Counted from the stretch's first letter, positions 9,023 to 17,335 are shown. The stretch: 46,626 nt of DNA from an uncultured bacterium (GCA_947647735.1 CANSLJ010000029.1:1-46626), one strand, 5' to 3'. The notes: a model not told the origin generated them from the letters alone. Numbers and translations: made by a program.

Positions 9023-9658
9023 TTACCCTTCCAGTAAAATATACGCCAGTTTATCTGTTTCTGAAATCTCCAAAAGACTTTTTCCCGCCACTGTCACATT
9101 ATCGGAAATATAAAGCGGCTTCTCCTGTGTGCTGATCTGTACCGGAGCACCCAGATTCATCTCGTTATCATAAATGATGATCTTATTTTTCCCTAGGGAC
9201 AGAAGATCATTTTTCCCCTGCAGTCCCTCTCCGTCTTCCGCGCTTGAGAGACTGATCTCCAGATCATATCCCTGCATATAGGCATCCTCCACGGTCCCGT
9301 AGAAAAACGGAGCCCGCAGAGCCGGATCCACTGCCACAACATCCATATTCATAAATCCGTCAAACGCAGCGGCATCCGGATAAGTCATCACAACCTTCAC
9401 CACACCGTCATCCGCTTCCACGCTGCTCACCGTGACACCGTCTCCACCGGCGTTACTGTTATTATACTCCGCAGCCTTTTCTATCATCATGCTCTGCAGT
9501 GTATCCACCGATTCCTCCCCGAAATCCTCTATCATCGTATGCTCGATCGTACCGTCCTTCTGAATCGCGATCGTCGTCATTTCCACAGTTGCCTTTCCGC
9601 AGCCGCCGAGCAGAAAAGCCACGAGCAAAAGAAGCGGTATCCCTTTCCATTTTTCCAT
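9023..9658 (-). CDS. Small secreted lipoprotein, first gene of the glyS-alaS operon
   Basis: A 211-residue protein with a type II signal peptide: charged start, hydrophobic core LLLLVAFLL and lipobox LGGC (Cys 20), so it should be lipid-anchored on the outer face of the membrane. The mature part begins [19 protein letters not shown] and is acidic. It has repeated beta-rich segments and no catalytic motif I can identify. DUF-type lipoproteins of this design are common in Lachnospiraceae; I do not recognise a named family with certainty. The start has GGAG 7 nt upstream. A strong promoter lies 42 nt in front, and glyS follows 20 nt after the stop, so it is probably co-transcribed with two essential tRNA synthetase genes. 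Confidence 0.8.
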   Translation of the reverse strand: MEKWKGIPLLLLVAFLLGGCGKATVEMTTIAIQKDGTIEHTMIEDFGEESVDTLQSMMIEKAAEYNNSNAGGDGVTVSSVEADDGVVKVVMTYPDAAAFDGFMNMDVVAVDPALRAPFFYGTVEDAYMQGYDLEISLSSAEDGEGLQGKNDLLSLGKNKIIIYDNEMNLGAPVQISTQEKPLYISDNVTVAGKSLLEISETDKLAYILLEG

Positions 9659-9699
9659 AATTTTTCTCCATTTCCTGCTTTTTAGGGCATAACATATTT

Positions 9700-9728
9700 A
9701 TTATAATCGACCATACTTTATTTTTCAA
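9700..9728 (-). promoter_or_regulatory. Sigma-A promoter of the lipoprotein-glyS-alaS operon
   Basis: On the minus strand TTGAAA (9723-9728), a 17-nt spacer and TATAAT (9700-9705), close to the vegetative consensus. Predicted transcription start is about 35 nt before the lipoprotein ATG. The leader is too short to hold a T-box. Confidence 0.8.
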
Positions 9729-9730
9729 CA

Positions 9731-9771
9731 TGAAAATTCCCGAGTTTTGAACCCGAACACCCAAACTCAGG
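9731..9771 (-). terminator. Terminator of the 404-residue LysM protein gene
   Basis: Inverted repeat with 9-nt arms (CCTGAGTTT and AAACTCGGG, one mismatch) followed by AATTTT on the minus strand. It lies 14 nt after the LysM gene stop and directly before the next operon's promoter. Confidence 0.65.
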
Positions 9772-9784
9772 AACCGCTGTATTT

Positions 9785-10999
9785 TTATTCATTGTCTGAC
9801 GCAAACCTTGTATTCTCTTTACTCCCTGCCTCCGGCAAAAACAACCGCGTCCCCGGCAGGATCAGATCCTCATCCCTGCCGATCACATCCCAGTTCACAC
9901 GATAGAGCATCCCATACCATGCGCTGTCCCCGTAAAACCGCCGCGCAATATTCCAGAGACAATCTCCTTCCTTCACCACATACTTGTGGTCATCCACCGT
10001 ATCCTCCACATCCTCCGGCATCAGATACGCCTCCTGTCCCATATCTATGACCTCACCGTAGCGAAGTTCCCGCTCCACTTTTCCCTCCGCATCCACCTTT
10101 TTCAGCGCCGGATTGTTCCATACCGACTGAAAATATATAATGCTTCCATCCTCACATTCAAGCTCCCATTTCTCCCTGACGCGATAGGTATACACACCGA
10201 CCTTTTCCGCCGCCGCGTCATATTCATAGCAGAAAACCTGTATGTCATCCTCCGTGGTGACCACACTCAAAATACACTTTCCCTGTTCATCATACTGATA
10301 CAGCCGGTGTTCCCAGCTCCCCACCTCGTTCGTTCCCCAGTAATTGTAACATACCAGCTCCTCCGTAAGCCTGTCCTCGTCATACGCCGCCTGATAGCCG
10401 CGGTTGTAAAAAAGCTCCTCGCTGTAGCCGAACTGATCCGAGCCCACATCCCTGCTGTAATCAAGACGCGAAAGAAGTCTGCCATCCTCCCCGAACTGAT
10501 AATAGCAGACATCAAACATATACCGGTAAGGCACATAAAACCCCTGATCGCACAGACTGCTGTTCGCCTTATAATAAATATGCCTGCAGGTATGGTTCAC
10601 ATCATCCCATTCAAAAACCTGTTCCTCACAATAGCTGGATTCCCCCAGTATGCCCGCCGTATACCCCAGCATATAGCGCATACGGTTCTTTTCATCGAAA
10701 ACGGCATGGTCAAACTCTGCCATCTCCTCCTCGCTGTAGGGCTCCGCGATCCATGTATACTGATCGCACAGATAATTTACCGCCGGAGCTTCTTTGCTGT
10801 CATATGTATATTTTTTATACTCCACAAATTCCAGCCTGTCATCTTCCACATAAGGTCCCGACGACTCCGCTTCCCTCTCCGCTTTGGAACCCTCTTTCCA
10901 CGCCGCTTCGCTTATCGCTCCACGCATGACACTGCCAAAAAACAGCAAAGAGAGCCCCAAAACAAAGAATACGATACGGTTCCATACGTTCTTTCTCAT
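9785..10999 (-). CDS. Exported protein with C-terminal LysM domain
   Basis: A 404-residue protein with an N-terminal membrane/signal segment (IVFFVLGLSLLFFGSVM, residues about 9-26), a long acidic, Tyr-rich middle region (about 45-335) with no named fold, and a C-terminal LysM domain (YVVKEGDCLWNIARRFYG through LPGTRLFLPEAG, about 343-393) that binds peptidoglycan. It should therefore sit at the cell wall. The middle has tandem short motifs of the kind Y-x-Y-D/E (for example LYQYDEQGKCI and CYEYDAAAEKV), reminiscent of RHS/YD-like strands, but too irregular to call. The start is supported by GGGAG 8 nt upstream. It is monocistronic, with its own terminator and a repeat-bearing upstream region. 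Confidence 0.82.
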   Translation of the reverse strand: MRKNVWNRIVFFVLGLSLLFFGSVMRGAISEAAWKEGSKAEREAESSGPYVEDDRLEFVEYKKYTYDSKEAPAVNYLCDQYTWIAEPYSEEEMAEFDHAVFDEKNRMRYMLGYTAGILGESSYCEEQVFEWDDVNHTCRHIYYKANSSLCDQGFYVPYRYMFDVCYYQFGEDGRLLSRLDYSRDVGSDQFGYSEELFYNRGYQAAYDEDRLTEELVCYNYWGTNEVGSWEHRLYQYDEQGKCILSVVTTEDDIQVFCYEYDAAAEKVGVYTYRVREKWELECEDGSIIYFQSVWNNPALKKVDAEGKVERELRYGEVIDMGQEAYLMPEDVEDTVDDHKYVVKEGDCLWNIARRFYGDSAWYGMLYRVNWDVIGRDEDLILPGTRLFLPEAGSKENTRFASDNE

Positions 11000-11029
11000 T
11001 TTGTGCTCTCCCTGTTTTCCATAAAAAAT

Positions 11030-11106
11030 CTGTGACTGCTCTTTTTTCTCACAGTTTTCAGGCTGACCTGTTCTGCAGGCTAAAACAAATCCTGTCCTGC
11101 AGGCTA
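11030..11106. repeat. Hairpin plus direct repeat upstream of the LysM gene
   Basis: Between the GH13 stop and the LysM start there is a 6-bp hairpin (CTGTGA at 11030-11035, TCACAG at 11049-11054) followed by two 16-bp direct repeats differing at one base: CCTGTTCTGCAGGCTA (11067-11082) and CCTGTCCTGCAGGCTA (11091-11106), period 24. The first bases of a third partial copy (CAGGCTGA) are at 11059-11066. They could be regulator sites in the LysM leader; unassigned. Confidence 0.6.
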
Positions 11107-11141
11107 TATATTATCACATTTATTTTTTATATTTATCTTTC

Positions 11142-12992
11142 CTATACATCCATCTCACGATACAGCCAGCGATACCCGTATCCCTCGATCTCGCCGATCC
11201 CGCCGGAGAGTTTCTTTCCTGTCACCAGATCCACAAACCCCTTCCTGTCTCCAAGAATACTCTCATCCACTGCCGCCGGTGCATCACTGAAATTATAATA
11301 CGCCGCCATCTTCTTTCCGTCAAGTACCCTGCAGATACCGAGCACATGGCTGCTGCCGGCATCAAAAGTATGTGTCTGTGCCTCCATGCTGAAGATCTCA
11401 TGCTTCGCCCGGATCGTCTCCAGTTTTCTCAGCTCCCTGAAGATCCTCTGAGGCACTTTCTCCTTCACGATCTCCCACGGGAAACTGCCCCGGTGAAGAT
11501 AACGGCTGTCCGCCTGCTTATATGGATCCTCTTTATAAGAATAATCGTTTAACTGACCGATCTCATCCCCGCTGTAGAGCATCGGGATCCCGCTCTGGGA
11601 CAACAGATAGGCATGCAGCATCAAAATACATTTTACCGCCCTCTCCTTCTTCGCCTCATCCTTCTCATAGAGCGCTGCCTCCAGGCCGCTCAGGGAAGCC
11701 GTGGTGCCACAGAGCCTTGCATCCCCGAGCCTCGGATCATCATTGTAGAGCTCTCCCCTGGCATCGCTGCCCGTCCACTTTCCGGTCAGATAATCATTCA
11801 GATATTTTTTGTGCGCCACCTCGTCCGTGCCGAAGTTGTTCTTCAACCAGTCGTAATCCAATCCCCAGCCGATATCATCATGGCACCGCAAATAATTTAA
11901 AAATACATACTCTTTCGGCAGCGCAAATACCTGATCAAGCTGCCGCTTTAACAACGCCGTATCTTTCGTTGCCACCGTATGCCAAGTGCTCGCCATGGTC
12001 GTCACATTGTATAACATATGGCACTCCGGCTTCTCCACACTGCCAAAGTACGGCACCACCTTCGCCGGCTCCATCACCACCTCCCCCAGCAGCAACACAC
12101 CGGGACAGACGATCTCCCCGATCAGCCGCATCATCCGCACAAGGGTATGTACCTGGGGAAGGTTCCTGCAGTTTGTGCCCAGCGTCTTCCAGATATAGGG
12201 CACCGCATCCAGACGGATGATATCGATCCCGCAGTTGGCGAGAAACAGCATATTTCCCACCATATCGTTAAATACCACACAGTTCTCGTAGTTTAAGTCC
12301 CACTGATACGGATAAAAGGTCGTCATCACCGCCTGCTGACAGTCCTCCAGCCAGGTGAAATTCCCCGGCGCAGTGGTGGGGAACACCTGTGGCATGGTCT
12401 GTTCAAACTGTCCCGGAATATCCCAGTTGTCATAGAAATAATAACGTTTTCTTGCCTCCGGATCTCCCGCCCGCGCAGCTTTTGCCCAGGCATGCTCCTC
12501 GCTGGTATGGTTCATCACAAAATCCATACAGCAGCTGATCCCTTTTTCATGCATTTCTTTTGTCAGTGCCACCAGATCATCGATGGTGCCCAGCTCCGGC
12601 TGCACCCTGCGGAAATCCGAAACGGCATAGCCGCCGTCATCTTTCCCCTTGGGGCTCTCCAAAAGTGGCATCAGATGCACATAATTCACGCCGCAGGACT
12701 CGATATAGTCCAGTTTTTCCCTGACGCCCTGCAGTGTCTTCGCAAAAGCGCCCGTATAGAGCATCATCCCGAGCAGCTGATTGCTGTGATACCAGTTTTT
12801 ATCCTTCTCCCGGGTCCGGTCCAGTTTTTTCAGGCTCACATCCCGCTTCTCATAATAGTCATACATGGAATCACAGAGCCACTCGAACCCCTGCATATCA
12901 TTGTGGTATATCTCACAGTACAGCCATTTCAGTTCATCGATCCTCTCCTCAAACCGTTTTCTGTACTCCGCTTTCTGTGTTTTTGCACCCAT
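11142..12992 (-). CDS. GH13 amylosucrase-like glucosyltransferase/hydrolase
   Basis: A 616-residue alpha-amylase-superfamily enzyme. The N-terminal all-helical region (residues 1-70, ending KDKNWYHSNQLLGMMLYT) and the close match of catalytic motifs point to the amylosucrase/sucrose hydrolase branch (GH13_4). Catalytic residues are intact: nucleophile Asp262 in RLDAVPYIW, acid/base Glu304 in LLGEVVM and transition-state Asp372 in YLRCHDDIGW; DFVMNHTSEEH (157-167) is conserved region I. There is no signal peptide, so it acts on sucrose or a related glucoside in the cytoplasm, either building alpha-glucan or releasing glucose. Length is close to Neisseria amylosucrase (about 636). It lies downstream of a HAD phosphatase and a LacI-type regulator on the same strand. 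Specificity between transfer and hydrolysis cannot be read from sequence alone. Confidence 0.88.
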   Translation of the reverse strand: MGAKTQKAEYRKRFEERIDELKWLYCEIYHNDMQGFEWLCDSMYDYYEKRDVSLKKLDRTREKDKNWYHSNQLLGMMLYTGAFAKTLQGVREKLDYIESCGVNYVHLMPLLESPKGKDDGGYAVSDFRRVQPELGTIDDLVALTKEMHEKGISCCMDFVMNHTSEEHAWAKAARAGDPEARKRYYFYDNWDIPGQFEQTMPQVFPTTAPGNFTWLEDCQQAVMTTFYPYQWDLNYENCVVFNDMVGNMLFLANCGIDIIRLDAVPYIWKTLGTNCRNLPQVHTLVRMMRLIGEIVCPGVLLLGEVVMEPAKVVPYFGSVEKPECHMLYNVTTMASTWHTVATKDTALLKRQLDQVFALPKEYVFLNYLRCHDDIGWGLDYDWLKNNFGTDEVAHKKYLNDYLTGKWTGSDARGELYNDDPRLGDARLCGTTASLSGLEAALYEKDEAKKERAVKCILMLHAYLLSQSGIPMLYSGDEIGQLNDYSYKEDPYKQADSRYLHRGSFPWEIVKEKVPQRIFRELRKLETIRAKHEIFSMEAQTHTFDAGSSHVLGICRVLDGKKMAAYYNFSDAPAAVDESILGDRKGFVDLVTGKKLSGGIGEIEGYGYRWLYREMDV

Positions 12993-13081
12993 TTTCCGCT
13001 CTCCTTTATTCTGATTTTTCTGTTCCCATATCTGTCCGGTTTCTGTTCCTAAACATCTATTCTGTTTTACATCTCAACAGT

Positions 13082-13912
13082 TTATATCAACCCGTATTTC
13101 AAAAAAGACTGATAGATGCCGTCCTCCTTCACCGACGGACAGACATCATCCGCAAGCTCTTTCAGCTTTTCGCTTCCGTTTTCCATGCACACCGAAAGCC
13201 CCGTCGCCTCCATCATCTCCAGATCGTTCATGCTGTCCCCGTAGGCAACGGAATCCTCCACCGGCACGCCGTAATACCCGCATACTTTCTCCAGCGCGGT
13301 TCCCTTATTGTACTCCCTTTTGATCAGCTCCCCGTTTACAAAACCATACCTGTCATGCTCCTGAATACAAAAGGCAAAGGCGTCCCCCAGCACCTCTCTG
13401 GGCTCTGCGAGCTGCTTTTCTCTCTGCAGCATCATCACGATCTTATAGACAGGCTGCCCGCCATACTCCGCCATCGGACGGATGTTCAGCGACGCCTCGA
13501 TCTGTCTCCTCCACCGGAGCAGTTCGCTGTTGCCGCCCTCCCCCTCATTTTCCTCCAGGAACCGCTTGAATCCTTCATCCGTATAAGAACCATCCACACA
13601 TTCCACTGTCCGGTAGATACCGTTTTTCCGAAGCACCTCCATCGCCAGGTGCTTTTCCTCCTCCGTCATCGGGCAGTCGTAGATCACCTTGTCTCCGCAG
13701 AGGATATAGGCTCCCGAACTGGCGATCACACCGTCAAACCCATACCGCAAGAGGGGACGGAGCATATCATAATTTCTGCCTGTACACAGAAAAACAAGAT
13801 GTCCGTTCCGCTGCGCCCCTCTGATCGCTGTGAGAGCTGATTCCGGGGGCTCATTGCATCCCGGCTCCGTCAGTGTCCCGTCAATGTCAAGAAAAATAAT
13901 TCTTTTTCTCAT
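13082..13912 (-). CDS. Cof-type HAD-superfamily hydrolase
   Basis: A 276-residue haloacid-dehalogenase-like phosphatase of the Cof/YidA subclass (type IIB cap). Motif I is FLDIDGTLT with the nucleophile Asp9 and acid Asp11, motif II is the Thr in FLCTGRN, and motif IV is YGDSMNDLEM near residue 217 with the Mg-binding Asp pair; the cap lies between about 85 and 190. Such enzymes dephosphorylate sugar phosphates, nucleotides or FMN-like compounds; the substrate is unknown here. It is 89 nt upstream of the GH13 gene and probably co-transcribed, which would suit a sugar-phosphate substrate, but that is inference. AAAGGCGG precedes the ATG. A cre/LacI-like operator lies about 145 nt upstream. Confidence 0.9.
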   Translation of the reverse strand: MRKRIIFLDIDGTLTEPGCNEPPESALTAIRGAQRNGHLVFLCTGRNYDMLRPLLRYGFDGVIASSGAYILCGDKVIYDCPMTEEEKHLAMEVLRKNGIYRTVECVDGSYTDEGFKRFLEENEGEGGNSELLRWRRQIEASLNIRPMAEYGGQPVYKIVMMLQREKQLAEPREVLGDAFAFCIQEHDRYGFVNGELIKREYNKGTALEKVCGYYGVPVEDSVAYGDSMNDLEMMEATGLSVCMENGSEKLKELADDVCPSVKEDGIYQSFLKYGLI

Positions 13913-14056
13913 CTTTTCCGCCTTTCCGCTTTATATTGTATTATCCCCCGAATATATTGTTCATCTTCTGTCATTTTATAACATGATATTAAGATATTGA
14001 TTTCATTCATTTTTCTTTTAATTTAAATATTATTTTTCACATTTCATTCTTCACAT

Positions 14057-14072
14057 ATGAAATCGTTCTCAT
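14057..14072. promoter_or_regulatory. Candidate cre / LacI-family operator
   Basis: The 16-bp pseudo-palindrome ATGAAATCGTTCTCAT has the central CG typical of LacI/CcpA-family operators and fits the cre consensus WTGNAANCGNWWNCA with one mismatch. It lies in AT-rich DNA upstream of the HAD-GH13 genes and downstream of a LacI-type regulator gene. It could bind CcpA or the local regulator. Confidence 0.5.
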
Positions 14073-14185
14073 ATTTGCAAATATATTATATTAAATAAGC
14101 CATCATCTGACAATCGATATTATGCACAAATTTCATTCCTTATTTTTTCACATATTACACAAAGCGATAAATCCTGTTTCCCGCT

Positions 14186-14283
14186 CCGTAAATCCCTCTC
14201 TGCACCTGAGCTGCAGGGCTAATTAGCTTATCAGGTTCGCTGTTCGCCTGCCATAAATCCCTCTCTACACCTGACCTGCAAGC
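14186..14283. repeat. Imperfect 30-bp direct repeat in the lacI-HAD gap
   Basis: The 397-bp gap 13913-14309 is AT-rich between 13960 and 14160 and holds the operator candidate. Its right part has two copies of a 30-nt sequence (14186-14215 and 14251-14280, spaced 65 bp). Both contain TAAATCCCTCTCT, then ACCTGA and CTGCA, and differ at three or four positions. No ORF spans them. The function is unknown. Confidence 0.6.
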
Positions 14284-14309
14284 GCCTTGGCGGTTTCTCC
14301 CGAAGAATC

Positions 14310-15296
14310 TCACAGCCGCCCCGTCGATTCCTCCTCCACGATCTCATATCCCATCTGCAGTTCCCGGCATACCGTCTTTTTCCCGCTCAACTGCTCCAGC
14401 AATATCTTCGCCGCCTCCGCCCCGGTGGTCCGGTAATGGAAATGTACCGTGGTAAGCCTCGGGCGGATCAGCCTGTTGGTAGGGCGGTCCCCCATCCCGG
14501 CGAGCCGCACCTGCTCCGGCACCTTTTTTCCGTGATCCACAAGGCATGCCATCGCTCCCTGGGCAATACTGTCCGTCACACAGAACACCGCATCCGTATC
14601 CGGCACTTTCCGCAGCAGCTCCTCCATCTTCTGATAGCCGGATTCCATGGAAAAATCCGCCTCGGCAAACTGCTCCGGCAGGCAGTCGATCCTCCTCTCC
14701 GAAAGAACCTCCTCGTAGCCTGCCCTTCTGTTTTTCCCCACCGCTTCATCCTTTGAAGTGACGCCGATAAAACAGGGCTTCCCGCTCCCCGTCAGCAGGA
14801 TCTCCGCCAGCTCCTTCGCCGCCTGAAGATCATCCTGATAGACACAGGAATACCCTTTCAGCCTCTGACCCAGTATCACAACCGGCACCTTGCACTCACC
14901 GAGCAGTTTCTTATGCCTGCCAGTCAATATGGTTGCTATAAATAATATACCATCCACATAATTTTCTTTAAAAACTTTCAGATAGTTCAGCTCTTCTTCT
15001 ATTTTATTGTCCGTATTGGCAAGCAGCATCTGATAACCGCTGCCGGAGAGCACTTCGCTGATCCCCGCCACCATACGGCTTATGGAAGAAGAATTGATCT
15101 TCGGCAGGACAACACCGATCATCTTCGTCTTTTTCGTCCGCAGCATCTGCGCCTGGGAGGAAGGGCGGTATCCGGTCTCCTCAATCACCTTCTTGATCCG
15201 CTCCTTCTTCTCCTCACTCACATATCCGTTATTCAGATAGCGCGAAACCGCCGCCCGGGATACGCCCGCCAGCTCTGCAATTTCATTGATGTTCAT
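14310..15296 (-). CDS. LacI/GalR-family transcriptional regulator
   Basis: A 328-residue regulator. The N-terminal LacI helix-turn-helix is complete (MNINEIAELAGVSRAAVSRY, then LNNGYVSEEKKERI with the hinge helix around residues 48-58), followed by a periplasmic-binding-protein-like effector domain starting TKMIGVVLPKINSSSI. Such proteins sense a sugar or derivative and repress or activate carbohydrate genes. It starts 4 nt after the stop of the Fic gene with AAAGGG inside the end of fic, so the two are translationally linked. The HAD and GH13 genes lie downstream on the same strand after a 397-bp gap holding a LacI-type operator candidate, which makes them possible targets. The effector is not predictable. 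Confidence 0.92.
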   Translation of the reverse strand: MNINEIAELAGVSRAAVSRYLNNGYVSEEKKERIKKVIEETGYRPSSQAQMLRTKKTKMIGVVLPKINSSSISRMVAGISEVLSGSGYQMLLANTDNKIEEELNYLKVFKENYVDGILFIATILTGRHKKLLGECKVPVVILGQRLKGYSCVYQDDLQAAKELAEILLTGSGKPCFIGVTSKDEAVGKNRRAGYEEVLSERRIDCLPEQFAEADFSMESGYQKMEELLRKVPDTDAVFCVTDSIAQGAMACLVDHGKKVPEQVRLAGMGDRPTNRLIRPRLTTVHFHYRTTGAEAAKILLEQLSGKKTVCRELQMGYEIVEEESTGRL

Positions 15297-15300
15297 AAGC

Positions 15301-16356
15301 TTACCCTTTCAACCCCCGTTTTTTCATATATCTTGCATCCCGGTAACTTCCGATCTTTTCAATTTTCTCTTCTTTCAGCATTTTACTCAACACCAGTTCT
15401 ACTGTCTTTACACTGATATCCGGAACCTTTTCCATAATATCCGCCTTGGAAACCGGTACAATGGCACTCATCAATACCGCCTCCACCCTCTCCGACTTCT
15501 TCGCCTTTTTCAATGAAATATCCATAAAGGAATCATCCAGATCTTTAAAGCATCTGTACAGAAGCTGCAAAAAATTGATCATAAAAGGAATATAATCATT
15601 CTGATTCTCATGCCAGCCTTCCGACGCCTTCTCCAATGCATCATAGTATGCCTCCTTATATTTATTGATCTGTCCCTCCAGAGAGATGTACCTTCCGATA
15701 TCATAACCGGCAAAATACAACAGCAAAACCGTGAGCAGCCTTGATACTCTCCCGTTGCTGTCCAAAAAAGGATGTATACACAAAAAATCAACTATCACAC
15801 AGGGGATCAATAACAATTCAGGAATATCTGAATCCTGTCTGGCATCATAATATGCAAGCAGAAGCTGCTCCATGGCTTCTTTTGTCTCCCCCGCCCTGAC
15901 AGGCCTGAAACGGATCCTTCTGCTCCCGTCCGGAAGATACTCCATGATCAGATTATCTCTTGATTTATAATTTCCTGCCTCTCCCGGAGCAGTCTCCCGC
16001 TCGATCATTTGATGGAAAGTAAGAATGATCTCCTCCGTCAGATCCAAATTCTCATATTCCTTATGAATCAGATTTAATGCATCTTTATAACCCGAAATTT
16101 CCAGTTCATCATGGGTAAGCGGAGCCGCTCCCTCCACGATATCCCGTATCCGGTCATCCGTTGTCACGATCCCTTCAATCGCATTACTGCCTTTTACCGA
16201 TTCTACAACCGCCTTTTTCCTCAGTTTTTCAAAAGTGTCCTCATATTGCAGCTTTCTGAATTCCTCTTTCGATTTCAGATCGGCGATAATTCCTGATAGC
16301 TTTATAATATTAACCGGCACTTCCTCTTTCAAAAAACTGTAATCGAATCTTCTCAT
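15301..16356 (-). CDS. Class II Fic-domain protein (AMPylase-like) with winged-helix C-terminus
   Basis: A 351-residue Fic protein. The active-site loop is HPFLDSNGRVSR with His195 and Arg203; Ser200 replaces the first Gly of the usual HPFx(D/E)GNGR. An inhibitory motif SNAIEG (57-62), which fits (S/T)xxxE(G/N), lies N-terminal of the Fic core, so the protein is a class II Fic with Glu61 expected to block ATP gamma-phosphate binding. Residues about 290-348 (PVSKADIMEKVPDISVKTVE...) form a winged helix-turn-helix. Known members transfer AMP from ATP to protein targets and some control their own promoter. A perfect 14-bp inverted repeat sits on the promoter, which suggests autoregulation through the winged helix. 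GGGAG precedes the ATG. It is followed immediately by the LacI-type gene. Confidence 0.93.
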   Translation of the reverse strand: MRRFDYSFLKEEVPVNIIKLSGIIADLKSKEEFRKLQYEDTFEKLRKKAVVESVKGSNAIEGIVTTDDRIRDIVEGAAPLTHDELEISGYKDALNLIHKEYENLDLTEEIILTFHQMIERETAPGEAGNYKSRDNLIMEYLPDGSRRIRFRPVRAGETKEAMEQLLLAYYDARQDSDIPELLLIPCVIVDFLCIHPFLDSNGRVSRLLTVLLLYFAGYDIGRYISLEGQINKYKEAYYDALEKASEGWHENQNDYIPFMINFLQLLYRCFKDLDDSFMDISLKKAKKSERVEAVLMSAIVPVSKADIMEKVPDISVKTVELVLSKMLKEEKIEKIGSYRDARYMKKRGLKG

Positions 16357-16381
16357 AACAGTTTATCTCCCAAAAAAGAAA

Positions 16382-16422
16382 TTTACTACCTAAAATTTAT
16401 CATTTTTTAGGTAGTAAAGCAA
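16382..16422 (-). promoter_or_regulatory. fic promoter covered by a perfect 14-bp inverted repeat
   Basis: Arms TTTACTACCTAAAA (16382-16395) and its exact complement (16405-16418) are separated by 9 nt. On the minus strand a promoter TTGCTT (16417-16422), 17-nt spacer, TAAATT (16394-16399) fits exactly inside, so a protein bound to the repeat would block RNA polymerase. The site is about 40 nt upstream of the fic ATG. There is no T-tract, so it is not a terminator. Confidence 0.7.
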
Positions 16423-16451
16423 TATGAACCGTATAAAAATATTATCTTTTT

Positions 16452-17335
16452 CTATTCCTCCAGTTTTTCCGGCGATGCACTGTACTCCTCTCCCCACACA
16501 TACACCACATCATCAACTCCTGACGCATAAACCGTATGCTCAGTAAATCTGACGCTCTTTACCTCTTTCAACACAAGATACGGCTCCGAGACAACATCAT
16601 CCGAAACCGTCGGAAGACCGTTCCCCTTCCTTCCGTTCCCGATCTCCCCGAAAGAATTATCGCCCCAGATCCATAGATCGCCCGCACCGGCTTTGCCGTA
16701 CCGTCCCCGAGCTGTCCGTTCTGATTATCCCCCAGCATATACAGACCGCCGTCCTCCTTCAAAAACATCGTGGAACCCGCGCCCAGTTCCGCATATACCA
16801 CATCGTCCGCTATCAGAGAAGGCTCCGTAACGATACTGGTATAACCGCCGGACACGCTCTCATCCACCGGTGTTCCCAGCTGTCCGTACCAGCTTTCCCC
16901 AAATCCGTACAATTCCTTCTGTTCATTGATAAAGATCACGGTATCATTGAACGCATCCACATGCATCACATTCTCCGCGATCAAAACCGGCTCTGTGTAA
17001 CAGACCTCTCCCGCATCCGTCTTCCCGAGCCCAAGCTGTCCCTTTGTATTATATCCCCGACCATACAGATTTCCATCTGTTATCTCGTATTCGTTCTCTC
17101 CCGCCGATACCTTTTTCTGCATTTCATTACTGACTTTTGGAGCCTCATAAGCCTCCACCTTCACTTTCCCGGCTTCTTCCTGATCCTGCCCGCTCCCTTT
17201 CTCCATCCTGCCGCACCCAGACAGCAATACGACAGACAGTATGACAACCGGCAGATATATCCTGTATCTTTTCCCGGATCGTTCCTTCATAAACTGTCTT
17301 TCCCTAAGCTGTCTTTTCATAAGCAACCTCTTCAT
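16452..17335 (-). pseudogene. RCC1-repeat lipoprotein, frameshifted
   Basis: The start is sound: AAGGAGG before an ATG at 17335, then a signal peptide with lipobox LLSGC and three RCC1-like strands (GRGYNTKGQLGLG, GFGESWYGQLGTP, MLGDNQNGQLGDGT). After TAKPV, near 16680, the frame degenerates and stops at 16568. The -1 frame picks up another clear RCC1 strand (DLWIWGDNSFGEIGNG), later VVYVWGEEY, and ends at 16452. The joint is also too short: only a few residues separate GDGT from the next blade strand, where about 30 are normal. So a deletion that is not a multiple of three has probably removed part of one repeat. RCC1 repeats form beta-propellers for protein interaction; the product would be surface-anchored. 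An assembly error is possible. Confidence 0.75.

Noticed and set aside
9462-9764. 100-codon minus-strand frame overlapping the lipoprotein start
   Set aside because: It runs through the operon promoter and terminator, is in a different frame from the lipoprotein, and has low-complexity Arg/Asp/Gly content at its end.
9659-9784. Possible T-box riboswitch before the synthetase operon
   Set aside because: The leader between promoter and first ATG is about 35-40 nt, far too short. The hairpin at 9731-9771 lies upstream of the promoter and fits a terminator for the preceding gene.
9986-11035. Long plus-strand frame of 349 codons opposite the LysM gene
   Set aside because: It is antisense to a gene with a signal peptide and LysM domain, its composition is His/Leu/Arg-rich, and it lacks a ribosome binding site. 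It is a shadow of GC-biased codon use, as are the long plus-strand frames at 20165-21562, 23420-24604 and 12734-13840.
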